Shown one piece after another: positions 36,791 to 48,076 of a DNA stretch of 64,000 bases. Position numbers and translations under genes: made by a program. The number at the start of each line of letters is the position of its first letter. Positions within the stretch are counted from its first letter, which is position 1. The notes under the pieces are model-generated. The model saw only the letters and a program-made list of their open reading frames with translations. It ran no database searches and was not told where the DNA came from. This DNA is from Mesorhabditis belari. Taxonomy: Eukaryota > Nematoda > Chromadorea > Rhabditida > Rhabditidae. The stretch lies in the NCBI GenBank assembly GCA_958450365.1, contig CAUEEP010000915.1, positions 248,001 through 312,000 of the forward strand, given 5' to 3'.

Positions 36791-37567
36791 CCCATGTGAA
36801 GAAGAAGTGAAGCGGTGGAGAGCCAGAAGGGACCAAGAGGCGGCTGACGAGGGCCTGAGGCTCTTCTTGCCCCTCCCCTCTTCTCCTACTACCTCTCCAT
36901 CCTTCTCTTATCTCTTCTCTCTTTCCCTCTGTTCCTATCAAAGCTATTTTCTTCAACCCTCTTGTTGAAGCCCTCCTTTTTTTCGATCAATACACTAGGT
37001 CCCTCCCCTCTTTTCCCTTTCTTTTCCTCTCTTTTGCTTGACGTCACCTTCTCTCCACTTATGGTCATGCGAGTGACTCTATAAAATTCTTTATATGGGC
37101 TTTGAGGCCAAGTGAAAGGAATTTTTTTTTCTGTGAGTGCGGAATTGTGAAGTCGAAAGGTGAAAACACCTTCTTTGAATTTTTACTGGAAATCTTGATG
37201 AATTGAAATAGCAAAACTCTAGGCAATGAAACAGGTGAAATCTGGAAAACAAGTTTTGAGCATATTTAAGTATTCATAAAACTTTAATAGTTTTAATCAT
37301 TAATTAGCAAAATTCAGTTATTTAGAGGCTGTAATCAACCTCGGAAATTAGGAGAAAGCCACCGTATCCTTTTTCTAGATAAATATAGATTTCCTCTTTC
37401 TAGACTTGTAATGTTTTTCTAGGAAACTCTAAATTCAATGTTTATCGATTCACTATAGCTTTTCGTGAAGCTTTTAAGACTTTGGACTGGCAGATACGTT
37501 GAACGTTGAACTTGATAAGTATTGCAAGAAAATACAGAAATATATTGGTCAGCTTTGGCATAGAAAT

Positions 37568-38351
37568 ATTAGGTACATGCATAAGAAATGCGGATTTTAA
37601 CATTTTCATAAATTTCCAACGATAGAAACCAGATATCGATGAATCTTATATACTATTTGAAAGTTGTAAATCTCCTCTACAAAATAGGCTAAAACGTGTT
37701 TCAATTGATCGAAACATTGAAGAAATTTCGAGGGCGAAATGCGAGTGACCAAAAAAGGAATCGAGTCACTTTAGGGACAAGTTTAGTGTGGTCAAAATAG
37801 AGTTAGCTTCCCAAATATAAAGTTTTTAAAAAGTATAACTATATATCAATTCATTAAAAAAGTCTAACGGAAATGCATTTACAGAAATTTAGATAGAGCG
37901 TAAATTCAAAACCATCAAAATTGTCAAAAAAAACCGGCTTCTTCACAAAAAGAAAAATTATTGTAGAAACAAAGTTTTCCCATGAAATGATCCCAACTCT
38001 TAACTATTTTGAATGATATTTTTAGGATAATGATTCTAGGGCGGTCATTTTCCATTTATTATTTTGAATGATATTTTAGGGCGCTCATTTTCCACTATAT
38101 AGTCAAAACCGAACTCTTGAGAAAGTGGGGTTTTCAAAAAGTGTCCTTTTTTGGTCACTCGCATTTCGCCCTCGAAATTTCTTCAACGCTTCGATCAATT
38201 GAAACACGTTTTAGCCTATTTTATAGAGGAGATTTACAACTTTCAAATAGTTTATAACATTCATCGATATCAGTTTACAACATTCATCGTTTCTATCGTT
38301 GGAAATTTATGAAAATGTTGAAATCCGCATTTCTTATGCATGTACCTAATA
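37568..38351. mobile_element. MITE-E, ~195-bp TIRs, mariner-like ends
   Basis: TTAGGTACATGCATAAGAAA begins the left arm and its complement ends the right arm. The arms match over ~195 bp and enclose ~390 bp of non-coding DNA. The ends resemble those of the mariner at 52246 (TTAGGTACTTGCAAAAGAAA), so this is probably a non-autonomous relative. It lies between cab-1 and the thioesterase gene. Confidence 0.8.
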
Positions 38352-38483
38352 GATTAAGCTATATTTTCTTGAGCTGTTTACAGGCAATGATTAACTTTTT
38401 CAAGTCAATCTTTTGCCCATTTGAATGATTTGTTTGACATTTTGTTATTCATTCAACAAAACTGAGAGTTATAATACAAAAAG

Positions 38484-38820
38484 GGGCCCTCATGGTGTAT
38501 TGGTTAAGTTCTCACTTCCAAACTGAGGGTGTGGGGTTCGGCCCCCCTAGGGTTCTCTTCCCTAGCCCGTGCGCCCAGACTAGAGGTCTCTTCTCTAGAG
38601 CTGACTAGAGATCCCTTCTCTAGCGGAGTTCACTCTTCCACTGGGTTGGCCCATTCATGGCTTGAGGTTATTAAAGCAAGAAGCCTATCTTCTATCTATC
38701 TTCTTTTCTCCCCGGCTCCACATCGCCGAGTAAAATATCTCATCTTTCTCTATGTATTTATGTGTAGATTTGTGTATTGTCTGACTGATTACGCTTTATT
38801 TCATGTCCTGAATAAAGTAT
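38484..38820 (+). mobile_element. tRNA-derived SINE-like element
   Basis: The head has a box-A-like TGGTGTATTGGTTAAG, a CTTCCAA loop (TCC, glycine-type anticodon) and a box-B-like GGGTTCGGCCCC. The body has repeats of TCTCTTCTCTAG type, and the segment ends near CTGAATAAAGTATGAATATA. No second copy is present in the window, so SINE status is inference. Confidence 0.45.
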
Positions 38821-38967
38821 GAATATAAAAAGGTGAACAGTGGCATTCAAATGATCTCTGCTATTTGTGAACTATGAAAACTTAGCTAACCGTAGAAACA
38901 GTTTTAAAAACCCTTTTCATCCACTTTAGAACAAATTTGATGAATCGTTTATTTTATAGAAATTGAT

Positions 38968-41900
38968 TTATAATTTTGCGGGTATTTTTGCGACTTTTGG
39001 TTGAATAAAACATTCTTGATGAACGGACATGATTGGTTCAAGAGTTCGCTTGTAGAGAACACATCGAAGCAAGGCTCGATTCCATGAAAATGCCACAAAA
39101 GTTACTTCAAAGAGGTGATATTCGTAAACCTGAAAGATATATAAATATATAAAAGGTGTTGAGAATTACATCAATATCTTCTGATCTCATATGTAGATAG
39201 ACATTGTGGCTGAGGCTTGTTCCACCAGCGAGAGACAAGTTGAACTTGGATAGATGCTCGGAACAGACCTAAAAGTTTTGGTCATTTTTAGATAGACTTG
39301 AGAAATGCTTGTGCTTCTTGGATCAATAAACCAATTACTAAATTTTCTCACCAGTTTTCTCAAGAATAACAAGTTAGACATTCACCTGAAATGTGAAGAA
39401 ATCCGTGTACATGAGACAGACATCGATTCGATCTTCAGGATTAACAAATTCTGTAAACAATTAGCCTATTGTGTTCTTTTTGTCTCTATAACTTTTAATC
39501 TTTGGATGAATTCTTGTCCAAAGACGCATTCTTTGATCATTCATTTCAACTTTGTAAATCTCAAAGAGAACAGCATCCAAAATACGATTGAGATCGATCT
39601 CTCGACCGGCGCCAAGTTCCTGAAATTGATTTTATTCTTACAAAGTTTTCTAGTTCAGTCTCTATCAATGTTTTGGTTTGTCAAGCTGTACTGGAGCTCC
39701 AAAACTCATCTTGTTTAGCAAACTGTTGTGCAAACTGCTTCTACTATTCAAAAGAAGACTTAACCTTAGTTTTTTGAAGCTTTGATATACGGCTATGAGC
39801 TCAATTCTCTAATACACAACCTGACTTGATTTACAACATTGCAAATCAACGGTCTTGCATTTGTTCAAAACTTACTTTGAAAAACTGTTGATCTTTATCC
39901 ATCGTCTCTGGATCCGGTACAATAGGTTGTTTGACTCCAATAATCGAAAACTCATCCACACTTTGTCGTATCTAAAATACATTGTTTTTCCTTACACATT
40001 TAAAAAAAATAACTGCAGAAACTCACTTTTATTGTACAAATGGCAATCATTTTCTTATCTTGAATCACTCCCACTCGAGCCAGACTACCAAGTCTTTCAA
40101 CAGAATAAGAAATTGGTTTGTCACAACTCCCTAAATATTCTGGTAAAAGATTGACATCAAAACAATCAACCTGGCGCCAAGAATTTGAATGAGAGACTAT
40201 TCATTTCATCGTTCGGGTACAATTGTCGAAAGGCAGAGTGAGACTAAAAGTTAGCAGATATGTCAATCAAAATAAAGCAAGATTTCGGTTTTCTCAACTC
40301 TTTATCAATTCCAACTACAATTCCCAACCTGAGCAATCATTTGACCACCGAAAAGTCTTGATGGAGTGAACTCGCTACCGATATGAGGGCCATACTTTCT
40401 GAAAATTGATAAATACAGTCTGCAAAAGTCTTTTAACACTCAATTCTAAAAAGTTTTATCGATTTTCTTTGATAAAGTTCATAGCTCTCTTTAAGCTAGT
40501 GATAGTTTTAGTTACCAAAAATATATGTACAATTTATTTACACAAACGTTATCGCTATACAACACTTATTCATAGAGAAAAATAAAATTGTCAAAAAACT
40601 CCTGAAAATCGTGGTGCACAAGACGAAATTAAGCTATAATTAATATTTTATCGACTCTCCTTTTGCTAAAAGTACTTCTTTAATAGAGTAGGCATCGATT
40701 AATTCATCAAGAATTCCAGGTCCAATCGCCTTTCAAATTTTTCTGATGTAAAACCATAGCTCAACTTTGGAATTGAATCGTTTTTCTTGCAATTTTGATT
40801 TAAAATAGGCCCATAGATTCTCGATAACATCTAAATCCGGTGCAATCCGGTGGAGCTTTGATCAAAGAAACGTGATTGATCCCAATCTCGGTAAATATGC
40901 TTTTCCTTCATTCGAGAGTCACCAAGTTTGCTTTTGTGTACTGGCGAATTAACTTGACAAAGAACATCCTGGATTCATCGAAGTAGAAATCTGTCCAATA
41001 TCTCAATATTTTGGCAGGAATTCATTGTTAACTTTACGAGAACAAGCGGAAGTTGAACTTTTACACATCGCACCTAAAGAAATCACGTTGATCTGCATAA
41101 AAAGGAAATTATCCTTAACGAAACACATGCTTGATCCTCCACCTGTTGGTAGATTGTAGATTGCAAGTACTTCTAGATTGTAGATTGCAAGTACTTGAGT
41201 TGATATCGCTTTCTGATTGAACGTCGGATCAGACAATTTCGATTCGAAGGAAAATATCAACTTTTGTTTCATCAACGAAAATCACTCGAGCCCAATCATC
41301 GGCTAAATATGTTCGAGCAAATTGAAGACGTTGTCTCTTATGTTTGCCTGTCATCATAAGCTTGAGAGCAGGTCTTCTAGTATACAATGCTGCTTGAAGT
41401 AAGCGTCGATGCAAGGTCCAGCGGAAAATATTCTTGTTTGAAGTTTGCTAGAAAAGAATGGCTCCATCATTCAACATCAAATTCGGATCCTTCTTGAAAG
41501 CTCTGGTAACAAATCGGTCTTCATTCTTTGCTGTAATCCTTAATCATTTCTTTTTCCCACATCTGTGCACATTTCCAGGCGCATTTTGCCATAACAAGAG
41601 AAGCTGTTGTGTGCGTATATTCTAAGAGGCGAGCAACGTCTTCCTTGGCATTCCTTGCTCGATGATCATTTCTTTATCCGGAGTTGACAAATACGCTCTT
41701 GGCATCTAAAAAAAATAAATTAATACCAGTAAATACGAATAAGAAGAACTAAATAAGAAGCGAACGAAAATAATAAAAATTTTTGCAAGTGTGAAAAGAG
41801 CATCACGATTTTTAGGGGTGTTTTGACAATTATATTTTTTTCTTGATGAATAAGTGTTGTATAGCAGCAATGTTTGTGTAAATAAATAGAACACATATTT

Positions 41901-42186
41901 ATGTAACTAAAACTATTAATAGCTTAAAGGGCGGCATAAACTTTAAAAAAGAAAATCGAGTGTTAAAGGACTTTTGCACATGACTGTACATCAAATCGCA
42001 ATTAATTCATTACCGAAAATCTTGAACAGATCAATTTCAAAACTGGGAAGCTGTTAGCCAAATTTATTGCTTGATTATTAAAACTTACACCAAGCTATTC
42101 TCAGAGAATGTCGACTGAAATACAGCTCTTGCTATTTGCTCTCGAATCGACAGCTCTTCATCCAATTTTTGCAAGTTTGTGATCAT
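38968..42186 (-). CDS. Acyl-CoA thioesterase II/ACOT8-like, peroxisomal
   Basis: Nine exons (minus): 42089-42186, 40329-40398, 40171-40243, 40027-40130, 39876-39971, 39493-39619, 39386-39450, 39170-39268, 38968-39129; 297 aa. The family has two hot-dog domains and hydrolyses fatty acyl-CoA to fatty acid and CoA. Seen: RLFGGQMIAQ (~50-59) as in the first hot-dog fold, FKFLAPG, KPISYSVERL, then in the second domain SLSHNVYLHM, HLFEVTFVAFSWNRALL and SVHQECFIQ. The C-terminus is AKL, a peroxisomal PTS1 variant, which fits ACOT8. The intron between exons 3 and 4 is 40 nt. Intron 1 holds a Tc1 element. TesB-type enzymes have LDH where this reads LSH, so the catalytic Asp may be missing. The start ATG at 42186 is the best fit; a longer in-frame start at 42336 is possible. 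Confidence 0.88.
40416..41986 (-). mobile_element. Tc1-family transposon, decayed, in thioesterase intron 1
   Basis: TIRs start CAGTCTGCAAAAGTCTTTTA and end in the complementary AAGGACTTTTGCACATGACTG, flanked by TA at 40414-40415 and 41987-41988. On the minus strand there are Tc1 transposase pieces: LMMTGKHKRQRLQFA, VIFVDETK (catalytic D) and APDLDVIENLWAYFK (third catalytic residue region). They are in different frames (41229-41414, 41003-41275, and about 40780-40860), so the enzyme is dead. A 27-bp tandem duplication lies near 41150-41200. Confidence 0.92.
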
Positions 42187-42659
42187 AATTGAAAAGTTTT
42201 CAGAAAAAATGCTGCGAATTTTGAGAGAAACAAACGATAAGCAAGAAAGCTTGCAAAGTTTGACACGAGACTCGCGCCTTATCGCTGAAAATTTTCTGCT
42301 CCTTCCTCCAATTTCAAGCACATTGAAACATCTCAAATTTAATTAAATCAGCTTTTTCAGTTATCATTCATTTTTTACTTTTAAATCCCCATGTCTTTTG
42401 AGCTGACATTTTAAGATTTATTAAATCAAACACGTAGGCGAATCCAAAAGAAATCCGAGCTCAAATGAACCAAAAGAAAACCTTTTTTCTTCTTATAAAT
42501 GGAATAATCGCAGGGAGAAGATCAAGAGAAAAGACAGAAGAAAAGGAATCTCGAAAATGGGGATTCACCGTTGGTAAACGATTGCACAATCACAAAATAA
42601 AATTGAAAATAGAAATAAATGCTTTACAAGAATGATTTACATCGTTTTGCTGTTTCGTT

Positions 42660-45600
42660 TTATTGGGCTTGAAGAATGGGAGGGGGATTGGTGACGGAGA
42701 GTCGTCGGGGACGATCAGCCTCTTCCATGGAGCTGAAAAGTTTGAGAATCATTTTTAAATTGTTTGTTTAAGCAAATTTTCAGGTATTAGAACTTCTAAA
42801 CAGTTCTCATTATACTTTTTACACTTTTATTTGACTATTAGCTTCAATAACACTTGCACTATATCATTCGCTTACCCATTTTTGGCCTAACGATCTATCT
42901 AACCTAGCTTTATGCCTAATCCCTTCAATGGTGACTTTCAAAGATCGAAAATAAAGATTATTAGAATATTACAGTTCTACAATTCTTTACCTGCTGAGCG
43001 TTCTCTGACGTTCCATTCCGGGAATGGCCACACCGCTCAACACACCACATCCTTTGCACAAAAGGATCAATGAACGAGCCAAGTTGTCTGGCTAAATAAA
43101 TCCAATCATAGATTTTCCCTTCATCACATCACAATCTTTCAATATTAATCTTGGATCCTTACAGCTAGACATGGCCGCTACAAACTACAATCTCAGACCT
43201 TAAACGCTTATAGAAACGCGTAGAATGGCTATTTTTACCAAAAAAAATCGAGCTAACTTTCGAATGACACCAAGATCAGGCTAATCCATCATCTCTGCGT
43301 TGAAATCTAACGTTTTTTCCAGGTTTTCTAGACTTATCCCATGAGATGAGACTACAAGCTGTAATAGCTCGTTCTAGGAGCAGAAATAGTGAATTGATCT
43401 GATCTTGGTGTCATTCAAAAGCCCAAAGCTGGCTCAATTAAACCGTTTTTTTTTCAAAAATAGCTATTCTACGCGTTCCTACAAGCGTTTGTAATCTGAT
43501 CTTGTAGTTTGTAGATCATGTCTACTTACAGCTTCAGTCATCACATCGCAGACATTGTCAACGATGAGTAGAGTGGTCTTCTTCTTGTTCATGTTTTTGT
43601 GAGTGCTGTAGACCGAGCCGAGATGTGGCCGATTGCCGCCAGAAACCAACAAAGCATCAACACTAAATTAGAAACTTTTGGAACTTTTGAAGCTTTTTGA
43701 AAGCTGTCAATAACAAAATCAGGAAGATTTGAAGAACGAACGTGTCAAGCTTTGTTCCAAGAAGGGAAGAAATGTCTGATCGCTTTGAGAAGGCCAAAAG
43801 ATATTTGCTAAAAAAGTTACGGTAAAGTCTTTGCTTTAAAGTACCTCAAATTCTTCGCATTCAGAGTGTTCTTCAACGTGTCAATGTACTCTTGCTTGTC
43901 CTTCTTATCACTCTAAAATTTCTTATATATTGGCCAATAAACTCACTTTTATAGATTTACAACAGGGTAAAGGATTATGTAAAATTTTTGGATTTGAAAG
44001 TTTAGAATGAAAAGTTTTTGGAAAATGGGTTATTAGAAAATAGGGAAGCTTTGGCAGGGTTTTGGTTAAGCTGCACTTTAATACAAATCTTTACCAAATT
44101 CAGTAACGAATCGAAACAAACTACTCACAAATGTTCACTCGTTAACTTTTCAACTTGAAACTAGAGCGGGATCAGTATATTTTCCGGTTTGGCAAAAATA
44201 ACATGCTTTTCATATCTGTTTAAACTCACGTCCTGCAAAGGTGAATGGAAACGAAAAATTTCAATGTAAAATTGAATTGCAATGTAAATTTTGGAAAACA
44301 AACGTATATTGAAGTAAATCTAACACCAACCGATCCAAATTTATGAGCAGCGAGCACATCCCAAGCTCCATCAGACATCACTCCGTTCTCAAGACGCACG
44401 TTCATGATCTAGATTGAATTAGCTGAATTTCTTGACATTATATATTAGAATATTAGAATATTAGATCTTTTTCATTTATTTTATTCGAATTCTAACTGTT
44501 TACCTTGTCTTTGCAGTACTCAAGGATTCCGGCGGTGGTTGAAGTGCAGTGCACGAGAATGATCGCCATAATTCGATTTGGGTACTCCATCTAAAGAGAA
44601 ATTTTCATTTTAATGTATGCAATACATTCACGTAGCTAATTCATCAATAACTTACAGCAAAACGAGCAATAATATTCGCGCCAGCTCCCTCGCCGAATCC
44701 GATGCACGACTTGACGTCAAGCTTCTCCAAAACGCACAACAAATCCTCGCCGATTTGGGTAAGAGTTGGGAAACTGAAAATAGTTAATTGCAATAGAAAG
44801 TTATTTACAATTATTTAATATGGTACTGTTCTATTAGACGAACACAAAAATTGACGGACGCTGTTGAAAAATAGCTTTCAAGGTGGTGGCGAGCCGTTCC
44901 TCGCTACTTCTTGTTCATGCACTTGACCGAGCCAGAGGCGCTCAATGATTTGTGGATGTTGGGAATGATTTGTGCTCAATGATTTGTGAATGCGGACGTT
45001 GGGGTGGACGGGTTAAGGAAGTTTATGTTGTGGTTCACGATTGCTTCCTTGAGATTTTTTGTCCAATAACCTTTCCACGAGTCACTGTAGATGTAGTCAC
45101 AAGTTCCCGGTTCGATGTTCTCCATTTGCTTCTCCAAATTTCGGCGGAACGATCCGCAAGATAGAGTTGATCCAGGGGTAAATTTGTGTCCGTTTAATAG
45201 AACAGTACCTTTAATATTTAATACCAACTCTCCAACAAATTCAGCAGAATGATCCTCTTGTCCGGGCACACAAACGTGAAGAAAAATCGTCTTCGCTTTC
45301 ACATCAGCCATCGATGGATGATTGCAGAAACGGATGAAAGATTTATCTAAAAAGTTAGATAACTTTTAAATACATTTTTCTATTCTCTACTACCATTTGT
45401 CTAAACCCACATCAATTGAGTTTTAGCATTTATACTTTGTAAAAGTTTGAGTGACTTATTAAATTCAATTTTGTTACTTTCAACTCCAATATTCTTTCTT
45501 CTTTTTCCTCTTTCCTTGTTTACTCTGATCTTAACAAATTTTGGCTAGTGAAACTCTCTTCTTAAAACTCGAAGTCGTCGAAAACTTCTTCTCGGTAATC

Positions 45601-48076
45601 GGATCATTTTTTTTGAGGCGGGCCACGAAAAAAACACGGTCAACAAGATGAAAAAAGCTTTTAAAAAAGAAAGAGAAGGATGTTGACGGTGTTGACCCAG
45701 CTGAGGAAAAGGAAAACGGCATCACGCGGTCCTTCTCTATCCTAAAGAGGCTCAAGGTCCAGAAGCAAAGAAAAAAAAAATAAGATGTTGTCCTCAGCCT
45801 TTCATTCAGAGCTCAGAAAATGATTTTTTTTTTGGGAAAGATTCCAAGTTTAGCTATGTTTGTTCAAAAGGGAAATTGAGTTTCAATTTGCATAGCTAAA
45901 AGCAGAAAAAAAACCAGGGAAGACTTTAAGAAGTGATTTTAAAGATTTCAACTGAACATAGAGTTTTAGTTTTAAGTTTCTTTAAGTTTGTTTGTTGTTT
46001 GTGTAGTTTAGGTTAAAAGCAGAGAGTTTTAAGAAGAAGAAAACTCAATACCCAATAATTCATCATTCACAAGCTTTAAACTTGCTTGGAAAACCTGGAG
46101 AAAAACATCAACTCGAACTCTAATCTAATCTGTTTTTTTGGTAAAACATTCAAAGTTTGAGTCAAAATGTTAAACTTTAAAATCTCACGATTAGTTCCAA
46201 TGTCGTGAACGGTGAGGATGACGGTCTTGCCGGCTCTCTCCTCAAGATTTCCTTGCACATAGACATGGAGAACACCACAGTGGGTGGTTTGCACTGGGAG
46301 AAGCTGAAAATTTACAACTTATCACATCATTTTCATCTTTTACTCAAGTCGATTAGATAAAAGGCCAAGTTTTTGAACGCTTGGACAATAAAAACAGTTG
46401 TTTGTCTGCCTTTTCTCAAAGAGCTCATCAATTAAGACATCTGAATTCAATTTTTAACCCTAGCCCCTGAAAGGTTAGCTAGAAATCCTGAATGTTTACG
46501 CTTTTCCATCTAAACCCTATAAATCAAGAAGGAATTTGGAAAAAGCCCGTTATCACGTATCACGAAAGTCTCAAAGTTGGAAAATCCTTTTGTGGGTTGG
46601 ACTGGGAATAGAAAAAAATGACGCAGTCGGGATTCGAACCTCTCGCTTACGACTCTCGCTTACCAGACGAACACTTTACCAATGAGCTCAAGAGATCTGT
46701 TGCTGTTATATGCTTTAATGAAAGAAACCTACCGGTATCTGTTCACCAGAAGATTGCATGTTTCTTCAATTTAGTAAAGTTCAGTAGGAAATTTGAAAAC
46801 TTTCACCAGTGAGTGGAAGTTCAGAATGAAAGTTGTTTAGAATTTAGGCGCCGAGTGGTGGGATAGAAAAATGAAGAAGAGAGAAGAATTTTGAGGAAAA
46901 AAGGAGAGTTGTTTGTGTATGGCAAGAAGGGAGGGGTTGGGCCTTGGCCTTCTCCCCGCGCAACCGCTTTATTCTAAAGGACCCAAACACATCGATTCTC
47001 TTCTCCATTCTCTATCTTCTTTGAAAACATTGGCACTTTACTTCTCCACTACGCTTTCCTATTTTATTCTGACCAAAAAACAGACTCTATTTCTTACTTA
47101 AATCTCTTCCCCAAATCTCCATCGCCTATTCTATTCTTTTCAAAATATCATTCAGGTTTTTTAAAGCTTTAAATATTCTCCCATATTAAATCTTCCTTTA
47201 GTTCTAGATCAGCTGTTTTCAGCACCAAAATCTACCCAGAGATTGCTACTTTCCGCCAAAATTTTTTACGCCACTAAGTCTTCTGCGCAACTCACCATAA
47301 CTTTCTTCTAAGTCTCTCAATCTTTATGATTTTAATGTCATTTTTGTTGTAATTGTTAAGCTCTACAGAATGACACCAAAATCATAAAGATTAGCCCACT
47401 TAGAAGAAAGTTATGATGAGTTGCGTAACGACGCAAAAAAACATTGACGCAAAGTAGCCACCCCCATCTACCGTAAGCTAACCGTCTTCGAAAACCTTTC
47501 ACTTTTACCCTCCAGCCATTATTTCTTTGAGTTTCTAAGTCTTCATTTAGTTAGGTCAGCTATTTTTCATCACCAACATCCATCTCTTCTAGTCAACTCG
47601 ATCCGTCTAGATCCTTTTAAAGCTCTCCATCTCCTACTTGGCTCTGAGCCATCACACTTTTTCTCTAAATTTTTATCAAAATCTACCACAGCTCCCTCAG
47701 CCTTTTATCTTCTTTTTGAAATCCCTAACCAAGCTCTACTTCCATTTCTCCAAACCCTCTCCTTTCAATAACTTCATTCTCCTATCTGTCCACCTTTTCC
47801 CATTCCTTTCCACTTTTCAAACCCCCAAGCCCACTTCTCAATAGGATTTTGAAGGAATTCGCTCGACAACAACTGGATAAGTTTATTGTTAGGGAATTGT
47901 TGAATGCTAAATATTTTGAAGTGGCTAAAAATGGAAATAGAAGTGTTTGGCACTATAAACACTTCCGTTTTTGGAGACTTAAGCACAAAATCAAGACTAC
48001 AACTTAATCCCGGATTTGTTTTTTGTTTGTCGTTTAAAAATGCTCAACTCACCATGACATCCGCAAATTCTGTCAT
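42660..48076 (-). CDS. NDRG-family alpha/beta-hydrolase-like protein (intact copy)
   Basis: Eleven exons (minus): 48053-48076, 46189-46303, 45229-45346, 44656-44773, 44504-44590, 44331-44408, 43845-43912, 43742-43807, 43530-43662, 42991-43091, 42660-42732; 326 aa, no frame breaks. NDRG (N-myc downstream-regulated) proteins have an alpha/beta-hydrolase fold without hydrolase chemistry. Seen: VILTVHDIGTNH, IFLHVCVPGQED, FPTLTQIGEDLLCVL, the elbow GFGEGAGAN with Glu114 where active hydrolases have Ser, RIMAIILVHCTSTTAG, then SLLGTKLDT, VDALLVSGG and GVAIPGMERQRTLS. The C-terminus is SMEEADRPRRLSV, as in nematode NDRGs. Intron 3 holds a Merlin element and intron 9 a MITE (43165-43525). It reads minus, upstream of the thioesterase gene, with 473 bp between. 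The first coding exon is only 8 codons, so isoforms with other starts are possible. Confidence 0.93.
43165..43525. mobile_element. MITE-D in NDRG intron 9 (arm 1)
   Basis: CATGGCCGCTACAAACTACA at the left is mirrored by GTAGTTTGTAGATCATGTCT at the right, with long internal arms (ACGCGTAGAATGGCTATTTT). The homologous copy in arm 2 lies at 58603-58962, so it was inserted before the duplication. Confidence 0.8.
44822..45209 (-). mobile_element. Merlin (IS1016-type) element in NDRG intron 3, arm 1
   Basis: TIRs GGTACTGTTCTATTAGACGA and inverse; 8-bp target duplication TTTAATAT at both sides (44814-44821 and 45210-45217). On the minus strand it codes an ISXO2-like transposase fragment with YIYSDSWKGY and EAIVNHNINFLNP. 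Most of the transposase is missing. A ~35-bp insertion (near 44945-44990) distinguishes it from the arm 2 copy and shifts its end. Confidence 0.92.
46619..46690 (-). other. tRNA-like sequence (arm 1)
   Basis: On the minus strand: GAGCTCATTGGTAAAGTG, an anticodon-like TTCGTCTGGTAAGCGAG (loop CTGGTAA, GGT, threonine type), an extra AGTCGTAAGCGAG and GAGGTTCGAATCCCGACTGC, then a T run. The T stem and acceptor are mismatched, so it is probably a pseudogene. The arm 2 partner is at 55991-56064. Confidence 0.45.
47235..47465. mobile_element. MITE-B copy 4 (arm 1)
   Basis: GCTACTTTCCGCC...GCAACTCACCATAACTTTC pairs with AAAGTTATGATGAGTTGCG...AAAGTAGCCACCCC. It lies 5' of NDRG exon 2 within intron 1. 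In arm 2 only half remains (55812-55946). Confidence 0.8.

Noticed and set aside
44150..44240. Extra exon or 3-nt microexon between NDRG exons 6 and 7
   Set aside because: Phases do not fit, and direct splicing 44331 to 43912 gives the family sequence HKFGS-SDKKDKQEY.
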